A stretch of DNA of 64,000 bases from Lacrimispora algidixylanolytica (GCF_003609635.1 NZ_MCIA01000023.1:124001-188000); one strand, 5' to 3'; shown: positions 17,070 to 26,613, counted from the stretch's first letter. The notes: a model not told the origin generated them from the letters alone. Numbers and translations are program-made.

Positions 17070-18224
17070 ATGAGACAGTGGACAACAAAAGATTTTCCCA
17101 TAGGCTTTTATCATTTACACCCGGATTTTAGCATTGATTTTCAAATGAATCGTTTTTATAATTGGACAAACGACGAAACAATGCTTGAGGAAATGCGCAA
17201 CGCCAGTAGTACAATTCTATCCTACAATGATTTAATTAAATCATTTGTAGAACTTGGGGAAATTTCTCTTAGGAAGAAGGAAACCTTAAAGGCTGCCTAT
17301 TATTTTCGTGGGGCCGAGTTTTATTTACCGGAATCTGATCCAAACAAACAAGAGTTACGCAAACAATTTATAACTCTTGTACGTGACTTTTATGGGATTA
17401 CAAAGAATCAGCACTATATGATTCCATATGAGAATGGGTTTCTTTCCGCTTACCGCATATCACCGGAAAGGCCAAAAGGCACCATAGTTATTTTTGGCGG
17501 TTTTGACAGCTATGTAGAAGAACTCTTTATGATGACAATGGTATTTAGAGATGCCGGATACGATGTGATCTGCTTTGACGGACCTGGTCAAGGTAGTGCA
17601 TTGGAAGATTATAAAATACCAATGTCGCACAAATGGGAACGACCTGTGAAATCAATTCTTGATTATTTTGAGTTAGACGATGTTACATTAATAGGCGTGT
17701 CACTGGGCGGCTATTTATCACTAAGGGCTGCAGCGTATGAAAAAAGAGTGAAAAGAGTGATTGCATATGATGTTTTGATGGACTTTTATGATGTCTTGAC
17801 CAATCAATTGGAACCTGATTTCAGAGAGATATTCAATGACTTGATTGCTCAAGAAAAGGCGAAGGAAATTAATGAAGTGTTGAAAAAACTGATGGGAAAA
17901 AGCTTAATGCTAGAATGGGGGATCATGCAAGGAATGCATATAACCGGAAGTAATTCTCCTTATGATTTTTTTCAATGCATAATTGCTTATAATACAGAAT
18001 CCTTTTCACATTTCATAACACAGGATGTTCTTCTTCTCGCAGGACAGAATGATCATTATGTTCCAATCAAGCAGTTTACCAATCAGATCTCCGCATTGAC
18101 AAAGGTCCATTCGCTTACTGCGCGTATGTTTACATCGGAGGAGTCAGCTGATACCCATTGCCAAATAGGAAATTTGGGGTTGGCAACAGAAGTCATACTA
18201 AATTGGATTAATCAGGTCAGTTGA
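17070..18224 (+). CDS. Alpha/beta hydrolase
   Basis: A 384-residue serine hydrolase. A helical N-terminal cap region (about 1-115) precedes the hydrolase core. The nucleophile elbow is GVSLGG with Ser211, the acid is in GQNDHYVP, and the catalytic His is in ESADTHCQIGN near the end. The oxyanion segment is IFGGFDSY. The substrate is unknown; the family includes esterases and acyl-peptide or C-C hydrolases. It is divergent from a TetR gene, which is a common arrangement for a detoxification enzyme. AGAAAGGAG lies upstream of the ATG. Confidence 0.85.
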   Translation: MRQWTTKDFPIGFYHLHPDFSIDFQMNRFYNWTNDETMLEEMRNASSTILSYNDLIKSFVELGEISLRKKETLKAAYYFRGAEFYLPESDPNKQELRKQFITLVRDFYGITKNQHYMIPYENGFLSAYRISPERPKGTIVIFGGFDSYVEELFMMTMVFRDAGYDVICFDGPGQGSALEDYKIPMSHKWERPVKSILDYFELDDVTLIGVSLGGYLSLRAAAYEKRVKRVIAYDVLMDFYDVLTNQLEPDFREIFNDLIAQEKAKEINEVLKKLMGKSLMLEWGIMQGMHITGSNSPYDFFQCIIAYNTESFSHFITQDVLLLAGQNDHYVPIKQFTNQISALTKVHSLTARMFTSEESADTHCQIGNLGLATEVILNWINQVS

Positions 18225-18283
18225 GATTTCCAATGATAAGATACTCTTTGACTTACCCTGCCTTGCAAATAGAGTCATTGTAA

Positions 18284-18324
18284 CAAAAAAGTGTAGCGGC
18301 ATCCTGGCAGCTACACTTCTTCTC
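18284..18324. terminator. Bidirectional terminator between the hydrolase and corA
   Basis: GTGTAGC (18291-18297) pairs with GCTACAC (18310-18316). The minus strand continues with TTTTTTG after the stem, and the plus strand with TTCTTCTCTT. It serves corA strongly and the hydrolase gene more weakly. Confidence 0.7.
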
Positions 18325-18350
18325 TTAGACGCAAAAAATTAATTTTGCAC

Positions 18351-19280
18351 TTAGATAAATCCTTTTTTATACAAAATATATCCAACCACAAAACTTATCA
18401 CCACTGAAGCACCCGCAATGAGCCAAAATGAGGCATTCGATGTTAATGGTATCATAACATTCATACCAAAGAAACTGGATATCATGGTAGGAATCGCCAT
18501 TACGATCGTAATTGACGTCAACACTTTCATGACAATATTTAAATTATTTGAAATAAGGGAAGCTACCGTTCCCATTGTCCCAGTTAAAACGCTACTGTAA
18601 ATATGAGCCATCTCTATGGCCTGCTTATTCTCTATAATTACATCACCTAAAAGTTCAGCATCTTCTGAATAGTTTTTAATATGTTCGTATTTCATGAGCT
18701 TCTCAATCACCATCTCATTTGACCTTAATGAGGTTGAAAAATAGACCAAGCTTTTCTCCAATTGAAGCATTTTAATTAACTCATTATTTTTCATAGATCG
18801 ATAAAGGCGTTGTTCCAGATCACCACTGGTTTTATCAATATTTCTTAAATAGTGTAAATAGAAATTTGCATTTTTCAACAATATCTGCAGAACAAATCTT
18901 GTCTTGAACTGGCTTGAAAATGTTTTGTTTTTGTTGTTCCTAAAATCATCCAATAAAGTATGATCTCTCAAACAAACTGTGATAATTAAATGTTTGATAA
19001 GTATAATTGCCATAGGAATTGTAACGTACAATTCCTTTCCACCACCCTTTTCTATGATGGGTATATCAATGATAATTAGTGTTTGTCCATTCACATTTTC
19101 AATTCTCGAACGTTCCTCTTCATCCAATGCAGCTTTTAAAAATTCCATCTCCACATGCAGGCAATCGCTTACTCTGTTGAGCTCTTCCATATTGGGATTG
19201 ATTAAATTTACCCATGCGCCCTCTTCAAAATCATTCCTGCGAATGACTTCTTTGTTCTCTGTCACAAAAATTTCAAGCAT
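18351..19280 (-). CDS. corA: CorA-family magnesium/divalent cation transporter
   Basis: A 309-residue channel subunit. A large cytoplasmic N-terminal domain is followed by two C-terminal membrane helices. The signature GMN is present in SSFFGMNVMIPL between them, and the tail is basic (YKKGFI). The start at 19280 has a near-perfect AAGGAGGTGA; the longer frame from 19322 does not. A 30-codon ORF with its own strong ribosome-binding site ends 22 bases upstream, in a leader of about 245 bases from a good promoter, which suggests translational or attenuation control. Confidence 0.92.
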   Translation of the reverse strand: MLEIFVTENKEVIRRNDFEEGAWVNLINPNMEELNRVSDCLHVEMEFLKAALDEEERSRIENVNGQTLIIIDIPIIEKGGGKELYVTIPMAIILIKHLIITVCLRDHTLLDDFRNNKNKTFSSQFKTRFVLQILLKNANFYLHYLRNIDKTSGDLEQRLYRSMKNNELIKMLQLEKSLVYFSTSLRSNEMVIEKLMKYEHIKNYSEDAELLGDVIIENKQAIEMAHIYSSVLTGTMGTVASLISNNLNIVMKVLTSITIVMAIPTMISSFFGMNVMIPLTSNASFWLIAGASVVISFVVGYILYKKGFI

Positions 19281-19302
19281 GCAATTCACCTCCTTCTTAA
19301 TC

Positions 19303-19395
19303 TTACGTTGAAGGCAATTCACTCAAATTAAGGTAAGGGAATGAAAATGCCTTCAAATTATAAATTAAATTACTACTTTCCGGGTCACTTTCCAT
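19303..19395 (-). CDS. Candidate leader peptide upstream of corA (30 aa)
   Basis: A small ORF with an excellent AAAGGAGGTGA site before the ATG at 19395. The product starts MESDPESSNL and ends SELPST; its first seven residues are acidic and contain Asp-Pro. It ends 22 bases before the corA start and lies in the corA leader. The MgtL leader of Salmonella mgtA also starts with an acidic/proline run, which destabilises ribosomes at low Mg2+. A similar role here is inference from position and composition. It is not similar in length to a known family. Confidence 0.6.
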   Translation of the reverse strand: MESDPESSNLIYNLKAFSFPYLNLSELPST

Positions 19396-19532
19396 TCCAC
19401 TCACCTCCTTTTATTTTCGTTTCAGTTAATTGTGGCATTTCAGCTATTCATGCTTTTGAATCACCGACAAGATAGTTTGAAGTTATCTCTTCAATGTCGA
19501 ATCAAAGAATGATTCCAATGATATCAGTTTTA

Positions 19533-19561
19533 AATATAAAGATAATTGCGGATAAAGTCAA
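19533..19561 (-). promoter_or_regulatory. Promoter of the corA transcript
   Basis: Minus strand: TTGACT (19556-19561), 17-base spacer, TATATT (19533-19538). The predicted start near 19526 gives a leader of about 245 bases before corA, with several short hairpin-forming segments (for example around 19462-19492). Confidence 0.65.
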
Positions 19562-19853
19562 TATAATACCATACATATATACATTTGTTTTCTTGATAGT
19601 CTATTTGTGTCGAAAAAGCTGTTGGTAACTATCACACATATAAAACTTAAGTATGTGTCTTACGCATGCATATGTAAATGCTATGCGCAAAAGTGCTTTG
19701 CCGCATTTGCCTTCTTATTAGATATGTCCGTAAAAAGTTCCGAGTTGCTTTTTACTTTCAATGTATGATATCATACTAACACGATTAGGCGAATCAAAGT
19801 TTTAAATTATTTTCCCTTTTACAATCGAAATTTCAGATGGAGGATTTACTATT
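19562..19853. other. Intergenic region upstream of the LysR gene, with a 14-bp palindrome
   Basis: No gene seen. A perfect palindrome GTATGATATCATAC lies at 19763-19776, about 78 bases before the LysR start. It may be an operator. The part around 19640-19710 is rich in GCAT-type short repeats but forms no clear long stem. Confidence 0.4.
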
Positions 19854-20738
19854 GTGGATACGCGTTTACTTATAGCATTTGTAACTGTAGCTTCCCTTCA
19901 TAACTTCACAAAGGCAGCAGACCAACTGGGATATGCTCAATCAACGATTACATCCCAAATACAGCTCTTAGAGAAGGAGTTGGGGGTTAAATTATTTGAT
20001 AGACTAGGCAAAAAGATCTCTCTTACGCCTGAAGGTGAACAATTTCTTATAAATGCAAGGCAACTACTCTTTTCATGGGAAAAGGCAAAAGGTTCCATTT
20101 CTCTATTAAAATCTCCCCATGGAATTTTAACGATTGGAGTCAATGAATCTGTTTGCTCGGTTAAATTACCTAGGCTATTAGAGGAATACCGTAAGCGGTA
20201 TCCAGAGGTTGAATTTCATATAAAAATTGGTTCAACCGATGAATTAGAATTATGGTTACATGAAAACCAAATTGATGTGGCCGTTTTATTAGATAAGTTT
20301 TGGAATGTCCCTGAGCTAGCCGTTAAAGTACTTCAGGAAGAATCATTGGGGTTTTTTGTTTCTAAAGATCACCCTTTGGTTGGGGTAAAAAACATACTTC
20401 CCTTTGATTTATCTAATCACCCTATGCTTTTAGTTTCACACAGCAGTTGTTGGAAAAATATCTTTCAGGCTGTGATGGACGAGGCAAATGAGACTTATCG
20501 GATTATGTTGGAAACAGCAAGCATTTCTGATCTTAAGCAATTTGCTATATTGGGCTTTGGTGTCGCTGTTTTACCCTTATATGCGGTTCATGAGGAAATA
20601 ACATCCAATCGTCTTTCTATGATCGATTGGAAAGGGAAAGAGTTGAAATTGTTCGTACAGGTTGTACACCATAGAGATAAATGGCTCTCTCCTTCAATGG
20701 AAGCGTTTTTTAAAGTATGTGAAGATATTAAGTGGTAA
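19854..20738 (+). CDS. LysR family transcriptional regulator
   Basis: A 294-residue regulator. The N-terminal winged helix-turn-helix has the classic FTKAADQLGYAQSTITSQIQ block (residues 18-37), followed by a periplasmic-binding-protein-like effector domain from about residue 90. Start is the GTG at 19854 after GGAGG. The target is not obvious, as both neighbours have their own regulatory features; the 14-bp palindrome upstream may be an autoregulatory site. Effector unknown. Confidence 0.92.
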   Translation: MDTRLLIAFVTVASLHNFTKAADQLGYAQSTITSQIQLLEKELGVKLFDRLGKKISLTPEGEQFLINARQLLFSWEKAKGSISLLKSPHGILTIGVNESVCSVKLPRLLEEYRKRYPEVEFHIKIGSTDELELWLHENQIDVAVLLDKFWNVPELAVKVLQEESLGFFVSKDHPLVGVKNILPFDLSNHPMLLVSHSSCWKNIFQAVMDEANETYRIMLETASISDLKQFAILGFGVAVLPLYAVHEEITSNRLSMIDWKGKELKLFVQVVHHRDKWLSPSMEAFFKVCEDIKW

Positions 20739-20821
20739 TAGACGTTTTGACAACCAAGAGTACTGAAACGTTTCAACATAGTTGAAAAATATATTTTGCT
20801 TACTAATAGGCAAATAACCCA

Positions 20822-20848
20822 CATCTTTCTTAATTAGCAAGAAAGATG
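20822..20848. repeat. Perfect 10-bp inverted repeat before the response regulator gene
   Basis: CATCTTTCTT (20822-20831) and AAGAAAGATG (20839-20848) around a 7-base loop, with an outer CCACAT/ATGTGG pairing. There is no T-run after it, so it looks more like an operator or a leader hairpin than a terminator. Confidence 0.45.
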
Positions 20849-20931
20849 CAAATATGTGGATTGTTCTATCTGACATAAAAGACAGAAAAACATATGATAC
20901 AAGAGCAGTAAATGAGAGGATGGTAAAATAA

Positions 20932-21618
20932 ATGAAACGTATTTTTTTAGTGGAGGACGATAAAACAATCGCTAAAAATCTGATACTTTTGCTCCGCTCG
21001 GAGGGATTTACAGTCACTCACTCCGCTACGCGAAGCGAAGCCATTGCTACACTTGAAGGTAATAAATTTGACTTGGCATTGATTGATATTTCACTGCCTG
21101 ACGGAAATGGTTTTACAATTTGTACGGAGATCAAAGAAACACATGATATTCCCGTTATTTTTTTGACAGCTTCTGGAGATGAGGCAAGTGTAGTTACTGG
21201 TTTGAACATGGGTGCAGACGACTATATCACCAAGCCATTTCGCCCTCGTGAATTAATTGCACGGATTGGAACTGCACTGAGAAAATGTGGGCGTTTGGAA
21301 TCTGATTTTGAAATTCAGGGTCTTCATGTGGATATCACAAGTGGCGTTGTGAAAAAAAATGGGAATGAGGTTTTTCTTTCAGCATTAGAATACCGTTTAT
21401 TGCTGGTGTTTATCAGCAACCCTAAAAGTATTATCACGAGGGGCCGGCTGCTTGATGAACTATGGGATGCAGCGGGCGAATTTGTTAATGATAATACATT
21501 GACCGTGTACATAAAACGCTTGCGTGAGAAGATAGAGAATGATTCAGCAAACCCACAAATAATTCTTACTGTACGCGGGACGGGTTATCGATTGGGGGAG
21601 GATTATGCTTCGAAATAG
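20932..21618 (+). CDS. OmpR-family response regulator
   Basis: A 228-residue two-component regulator. The receiver domain (1-120) has the phosphoacceptor Asp52 in LALIDIS and the conserved Lys in ITKPF. The C-terminal winged-helix domain (about 130-225) ends with VRGTGYRLGE. It overlaps the histidine kinase gene by 14 bases and is followed by an ABC exporter pair, the usual layout of antimicrobial-peptide sensing and resistance modules. Confidence 0.95.
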   Translation: MKRIFLVEDDKTIAKNLILLLRSEGFTVTHSATRSEAIATLEGNKFDLALIDISLPDGNGFTICTEIKETHDIPVIFLTASGDEASVVTGLNMGADDYITKPFRPRELIARIGTALRKCGRLESDFEIQGLHVDITSGVVKKNGNEVFLSALEYRLLLVFISNPKSIITRGRLLDELWDAAGEFVNDNTLTVYIKRLREKIENDSANPQIILTVRGTGYRLGEDYASK

Positions 21619-22594
21619 AGAATTTCGACAGTTTGTCATATTGTTTTTTTTGATAGCCGCTGTTTATGTATTACTGGGATTTAGATTCAATCAAGCGGCA
21701 GGAATCCTCGCTATTGCTTCTGCTATTGCCTTTGGTTCCTTATTTTTTATTTACACGAAAGCTCGCTACAAAAGTATTGCGAGAATCTCAGAGCAGATCG
21801 ACCTTTTGCTTCATAATGCTGACCAGCTAACTATTAATAATACACAAGAAGGCGAGCTATCCATCCTGCAAAGCGAAATATCTAAAATGATGCTGCGCAT
21901 CCGGGAACAAAACGATGCGCTGAAAAAAGAAAAAGAAAATCTAGCCAACTCCCTTGCCGACATTGCACACCAGCTCAGAACTCCTCTTACTTCTGCAAAC
22001 CTCATACTGTCATTGTTAGCCAATAATCCTGACGAAAACCAGCAAAAAGCGTTTGTTCGGGAAACAGAGGAATTGCTAGTTCGCATGGATTGGCTCATTA
22101 CTTCCCTGCTTAAATTATCCCGTTTGGAGGCAGGTATTGTAATGTTTCAAAGTGAACAGATCGATATAAACAACCTGATACGAACTGCGCTTCGCCCATT
22201 CCTAATCCCAATGGAGCTTCACAACATAGATTTTCAAATAGATTCACCAAAAGGAATGATGATCCAAGGAGATTTCAGTTGGCTTTCAGAAGCCATTCAA
22301 AACATCCTTAAAAATTCCATTGAATGCATAGGCGAAAACGGAAAGATTGAAATTAATTGCGTGGACACTCCATTGTTTACCCAAATTGACATTCACGACA
22401 GTGGTGGAGGTTTTAATATGGAAGATTTACCCCGCTTGTTTGACAGATTTTATCGTGGAAAAAGTCAAAATGCAACAGGGTATGGGATCGGATTGGCTCT
22501 CTGCAAGATGATTATCGCAAGGCAGGGAGGGTCGATCATCGCAAAAAATCACCCCTTAGGCGGTGCGGTTTTTGCGATTCGTTTCCCAAAGTGA
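21605..22594 (+). CDS. Sensor histidine kinase, short-loop type
   Basis: A 329-residue kinase with two adjacent membrane segments (about 10-25 and 31-50) and almost no extracellular loop. A coiled linker and a HisKA domain with His122 in DIAHQLRTPL follow, then an ATPase domain with the N box (NILKNSIE), DSGGGF and GYGIGLALCK. Kinases with such small sensor regions (intramembrane-sensing type) often respond through their partner ABC transporter, encoded immediately downstream here. The stimulus is not visible. Confidence 0.93.
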   Translation: MLRNREFRQFVILFFLIAAVYVLLGFRFNQAAGILAIASAIAFGSLFFIYTKARYKSIARISEQIDLLLHNADQLTINNTQEGELSILQSEISKMMLRIREQNDALKKEKENLANSLADIAHQLRTPLTSANLILSLLANNPDENQQKAFVRETEELLVRMDWLITSLLKLSRLEAGIVMFQSEQIDINNLIRTALRPFLIPMELHNIDFQIDSPKGMMIQGDFSWLSEAIQNILKNSIECIGENGKIEINCVDTPLFTQIDIHDSGGGFNMEDLPRLFDRFYRGKSQNATGYGIGLALCKMIIARQGGSIIAKNHPLGGAVFAIRFPK

Positions 22595-22674
22595 CGAATC
22601 TCTCACTTAAAAGTCACAGAGATGTCAGTTGAAAGTTTTATTATATGGGTAAAACATGAAAGGAGACTCATATC

Positions 22675-23361
22675 ATGGAGTTTCTAAAAGTCGAAAATTT
22701 ATGCAAGGTCTACGGCAAAGGCGAAAACCAGGTTACCGCTCTTGACCACGTTTCCCTCACAATTGAAAAAGGCGGCTTTACAGCAATCATTGGATCTTCC
22801 GGTTCAGGTAAATCCACATTGCTACATATCATCGGAGGTGTGGATATACCTACAAGCGGAAAAGTGTATTTGGAGGGTCAAGAGGTCTATGCTCAAAGCA
22901 ATGAAAAACTGGCCATTTTCCGCAGGCGGCAAGTCGGACTGATTTATCAGTTTCACAATCTCATTCCCACTCTCAATGTGATAGAAAACATCACCCTTCC
23001 TATTCTTATGGATAAGCGTAAGGTCAACGAGGAGCGGCTTAATGATCTGCTTAACATGCTGGGATTACAAGAACGTAAGAACCATCTACCCAATCAGCTT
23101 TCCGGCGGTCAGCAACAGCGTGTTTCTATTGGACGCGCCTTAATGAACGCCCCTGCTGTCATGCTCGCCGATGAGCCCACGGGAAGTCTGGACAGCCGAA
23201 ATGGGCACGAAATCATAAAACTCCTGAAAGAAAGCAATAAAAAATATGGGCAAACCCTTCTTCTCGTCACTCATGATGAGAATATCGCCTTACAGGCAGA
23301 CCGCATCATCGGGATCACCGACGGCAAAGTTACGCGTGATGAGAGGTTGGTGCAGCCATGA
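22675..23361 (+). CDS. ABC transporter ATP-binding protein (MacB/LolD type)
   Basis: A 228-residue ATPase. Walker A GSSGSGKST is at 40-48, the signature LSGGQQQRVSIGRAL and Walker B VMLADEPTGSLD follow. This subfamily works with FtsX-type permeases in peptide or lipoprotein export. It overlaps the permease gene by four bases. The 80-base gap before it contains two GTCA half-sites 11 bases apart (22613-22627 region), a possible binding site for the upstream response regulator. Confidence 0.93.
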   Translation: MEFLKVENLCKVYGKGENQVTALDHVSLTIEKGGFTAIIGSSGSGKSTLLHIIGGVDIPTSGKVYLEGQEVYAQSNEKLAIFRRRQVGLIYQFHNLIPTLNVIENITLPILMDKRKVNEERLNDLLNMLGLQERKNHLPNQLSGGQQQRVSIGRALMNAPAVMLADEPTGSLDSRNGHEIIKLLKESNKKYGQTLLLVTHDENIALQADRIIGITDGKVTRDERLVQP

Positions 23362-25946
23362 ATATATTTAACAAAGTCACCCTTCAAAGCATGAAAAGGA
23401 GCCGAACCCGAACGATTGTAACGATTATCGGGGTGGTTCTCTCCACTGCCATGATTACGGCAATTGCTACCTTTGGTACTTCCCTGCTAAATTATCTGAT
23501 AAAAAGCTCCATCGCCAAATACGGGGGTTGGCACGTTGAATTATTAGAGGTTGCTCCCTCTTCTGTAGAGACACAAAAAAATAACATTCACGTTTCAGAT
23601 ACAGCAGTATTTACAAATATAGGCTACGCAACACTTGATGGCAGTAAGAGTCCCGAAAAGCCCTATCTTTTTATTGCCGGATTCAATGACAAAACATTTG
23701 ATACCTTGCCTGTAAAACTGATCTCTGGCCGGTTTCCCAGAACCAGCAACGAAATTCTTATTCCTTCTCATGTAGCGGCAAAGGCCGGAGTGAGATTCGA
23801 AGTGGGCGACACCATTTTACTTGATATTGGAAGCCGAATGGACGGTAATAAAATGTTAGGTCAGCACGATCCTTATCAGTCTGGTGAAACACCGGGTGAG
23901 ATAAAAGAGACGCTTGTTACAAACGCCGAAAAATCTTACACCGTTGTCGGAGTATATGAAAGACCTGGTTTTGAGGAACATTCCGCGCCGGGCTACACCT
24001 TGATCACAAAAGATGATGCCAGGGACCAGCCAAATAGCTACAGCCTGTTTGTCACTCTTAAAAATCCTCGTCAGGTAAAGGATTACACAAGTAGTATAAC
24101 CGGAGCACAAACTTTCGTTTTCAATGATTATGTGCTGCGTTTCATGGGAGTTTCAGACAATACATTGTTCAACGCACTCCTTTACACGGTTGGTGGGATT
24201 TTAGTTGCTATTATTATGATAGGTTCCATTTTTTTAATATATAATTCCTTCCATATCTCGCTGAATGAACGCACGCAACAGTTTGGTATTCTCTCTTCCG
24301 TAGGGGCCACAGCAAAGCAGTTACGAAACTCCGTGTTGTTTGAGGGACTTTGCATTAGTGCAGTCGGCATACCCCTTGGAATCTTTGTAGGCATAGGTAG
24401 TATTGGACTTGTAATTCCTATCGTAGCAGAGAATTTTAAGAGCATTCTCCACAGTACTGTGCCTCTAAGCTTGTGGGTCTCCTTGCCAGCAATTGCAGCG
24501 GCGGCAGTGGTCAGCTTAATCACCATTTTGATTTCCGCCTATATTCCGGCCAGGAAAGCCGCAAATACTCCCATCGTGGAAAGTATTCGTCAAACCAACG
24601 AAATTAAAACGGAAGCGAAAGCAGTAAAAACTACCTTGTTCGCTCAGCGCATCTATGGATTGGAGGGCACTCTTGCACTCAAGAATTTCAAGAGAAACAA
24701 GAGACGATATCGCAGCATTGTGCTCTCTCTTGTCTTAAGCATTGTTCTGTTCGTATCAGGAAGTGCTTTTCGATCCACGCTGAAACGACTTTCAGAACGG
24801 TTGATTATGGACATTGACTATGATATCCTTTTTACCGCTGAAAATATGGATGACAAGGAAATGTTCCAACTTTATGACAAACTAAAAAATACAGATGGTG
24901 TTTACGAGAGCTCGTACCAGACTGTTTTTGCATATGGTTCCACCGTTAAAGCAAGTGATTTATCTGACTCGTATCGGGAATACAGAGGAGATACTGCCCT
25001 CAATGAAACGATTTCATTTCCAATGGACATTCAGTTTTTAGAAGACGGTGAGTATCTACATTTTATCAAGGAACTAGGGCTGTCTCCAGAAGAATATACG
25101 GGGCAGGATGGTAAATTGATTGCCGTTGCCAAACAGCGGGTGGATCAGAAAGATGGGCCCAGTGAGACTCTAGATCTATTTGCAAGTCATTCCATGACCT
25201 TACAAGTCTCTCCCGAAATGAATGATAAATCAACTTTGGAGCATGGGCAGAACATAAATATAACCTTCGTAGATACGTACCCTGTGGACCCTCCACCAAA
25301 GCAACCTTCCCAAAAGAGACCTTATGTATTTATGGTAGTAGCACCCTATTCTCTCAAAGAAAAATTTGAAACCCCTGAAACTCATTCTGATATAGGCCTA
25401 GCTTTTCTATCGAAAAATCACACGCAAACAGTGGCCGAAATGGAGACCATCATCCAGAATGCAGGGATTACGTCTTCCTATACGTTATACAATGTGTACG
25501 AAATTGTTGAACAGTACCGTAGTTTAACATTTGTTATCGATTTATTTACCTATGTTTTTGTCATTATGATCTCCCTAATTGCCGTTGCCAATGTGTTTAA
25601 TACGATTTCAACGAATATCCGGCTGCGCCGACGGGAACTTGCCATGCTGCGTTCCGTGGGAATGTCAGATCAAAATTTTAATAAGATGATGAATTTTGAG
25701 TGTGTCTTCTATGGCATGAGGGCCTTGTTATTGGGGCTTCCTACCGCTGGAATCATCTCATGGCTTATTTACGCAGGTATAGTGTCTGTTGAAAGAATGG
25801 ATAACTTCGATTTTGTATTCCCGTGGGGAAGTATGGCAATTAGTGTGGTCAGCGTATTATTTATCGTTTTTATCACTATGCTATATGCCGTTCGTAGAAT
25901 CAAGAGGGAGAATATTATTGATGCACTCCGGGATGATATGACTTGA
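23358..25946 (+). CDS. FtsX-type ABC transporter permease with two FtsX units
   Basis: An 862-residue permease with about eight membrane helices. Helix 1 (near 20-45) and three helices around 275-400 form the first FtsX unit. Helix 5 (near 455), a large extracellular domain (about 475-720) and three C-terminal helices form the second. This resembles MacB-like exporters rather than BceB, which has ten helices and one large loop. The linked two-component system suggests export of, or defence against, a peptide antibiotic. The gene ends in a terminator at 26042-26093. Confidence 0.9.
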   Translation: MNIFNKVTLQSMKRSRTRTIVTIIGVVLSTAMITAIATFGTSLLNYLIKSSIAKYGGWHVELLEVAPSSVETQKNNIHVSDTAVFTNIGYATLDGSKSPEKPYLFIAGFNDKTFDTLPVKLISGRFPRTSNEILIPSHVAAKAGVRFEVGDTILLDIGSRMDGNKMLGQHDPYQSGETPGEIKETLVTNAEKSYTVVGVYERPGFEEHSAPGYTLITKDDARDQPNSYSLFVTLKNPRQVKDYTSSITGAQTFVFNDYVLRFMGVSDNTLFNALLYTVGGILVAIIMIGSIFLIYNSFHISLNERTQQFGILSSVGATAKQLRNSVLFEGLCISAVGIPLGIFVGIGSIGLVIPIVAENFKSILHSTVPLSLWVSLPAIAAAAVVSLITILISAYIPARKAANTPIVESIRQTNEIKTEAKAVKTTLFAQRIYGLEGTLALKNFKRNKRRYRSIVLSLVLSIVLFVSGSAFRSTLKRLSERLIMDIDYDILFTAENMDDKEMFQLYDKLKNTDGVYESSYQTVFAYGSTVKASDLSDSYREYRGDTALNETISFPMDIQFLEDGEYLHFIKELGLSPEEYTGQDGKLIAVAKQRVDQKDGPSETLDLFASHSMTLQVSPEMNDKSTLEHGQNINITFVDTYPVDPPPKQPSQKRPYVFMVVAPYSLKEKFETPETHSDIGLAFLSKNHTQTVAEMETIIQNAGITSSYTLYNVYEIVEQYRSLTFVIDLFTYVFVIMISLIAVANVFNTISTNIRLRRRELAMLRSVGMSDQNFNKMMNFECVFYGMRALLLGLPTAGIISWLIYAGIVSVERMDNFDFVFPWGSMAISVVSVLFIVFITMLYAVRRIKRENIIDALRDDMT

Positions 25947-26041
25947 TTTAAAAATCATATATAATTAGAGGCCGTTTCATAATCAATCTATTGTTGAATA
26001 GACCATACATACCATTCGCATTAATATCATGGATATTAAAT

Positions 26042-26093
26042 AAAAAAAAGACTGGTTAAATACGGTTCCTATCCCATTTTTACCAGTCTTTTT
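26042..26093. terminator. Bidirectional terminator
   Basis: AAAAGACTGGT pairs with ACCAGTCTTTTT across a loop of about 23 bases. T-runs flank it on both strands, so it ends the ABC exporter operon from the left and the phosphodiesterase gene from the right. Confidence 0.75.
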
Positions 26094-26130
26094 CGATTTA
26101 ATTCTGTTGCCATTAAAAGACATGCTACCG

Positions 26131-26613
26131 TCACTTTGAGTATGACTCATTTTTATATCTTGTCCTAATTATGTCCTGTTTTTCAAACTGATACTGCCCT
26201 GCGTCCACAGTCATACGGCACATCGTAAGATCCAAACCAAAACGCTGCTTGCCACAGCTACCTGGATTAAGAAACAGCACCCCATCTATCTCCTGTGCAG
26301 AATACTTGTGAGAATGACCATAAATAACCACATCAATATTAGTCAAATTCTTTGGAACATCTTTTTTGTTATGAACAACGAAGAAGTTCACTCCTTCAAT
26401 TTCTACAATAATGCTTTTAGGTAGGTCTACTGCCCAATCTTTATCGTTATTACCACGCACGATATAAGTCTCACCTAGCTGCTCCATGGCATGGACGACA
26501 TCTGGAGTGTCGATATCACCGGCATGAATGGAACAATCGGCTGCTGCCAATTCACCCATGACTTGTTCTCGCAGCAAGCCATGGGTATCGGAAATAATTG
26601 CAATGTGCTTCAT
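26131..26613 (-). CDS. YfcE/MJ0936-family metallophosphoesterase
   Basis: A 160-residue calcineurin-like phosphoesterase. The metal-binding motifs are all present: DTH (9-11), GDID (32-35), GNND (54-57), a His in VVHNKK and GHSHK. Small enzymes of this family hydrolyse phosphodiesters with Mn or Ni, and their physiological substrate is unclear. It stands alone, with a good terminator downstream. The AAAGAGA before the ATG is a moderate ribosome-binding site. Confidence 0.88.
   Translation of the reverse strand: MKHIAIISDTHGLLREQVMGELAAADCSIHAGDIDTPDVVHAMEQLGETYIVRGNNDKDWAVDLPKSIIVEIEGVNFFVVHNKKDVPKNLTNIDVVIYGHSHKYSAQEIDGVLFLNPGSCGKQRFGLDLTMCRMTVDAGQYQFEKQDIIRTRYKNESYSK

Noticed and set aside
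19396-19532. M-box type magnesium riboswitch in the corA leader
   Set aside because: None of the conserved M-box segments could be recognised; only short local hairpins and the leader ORF are present.
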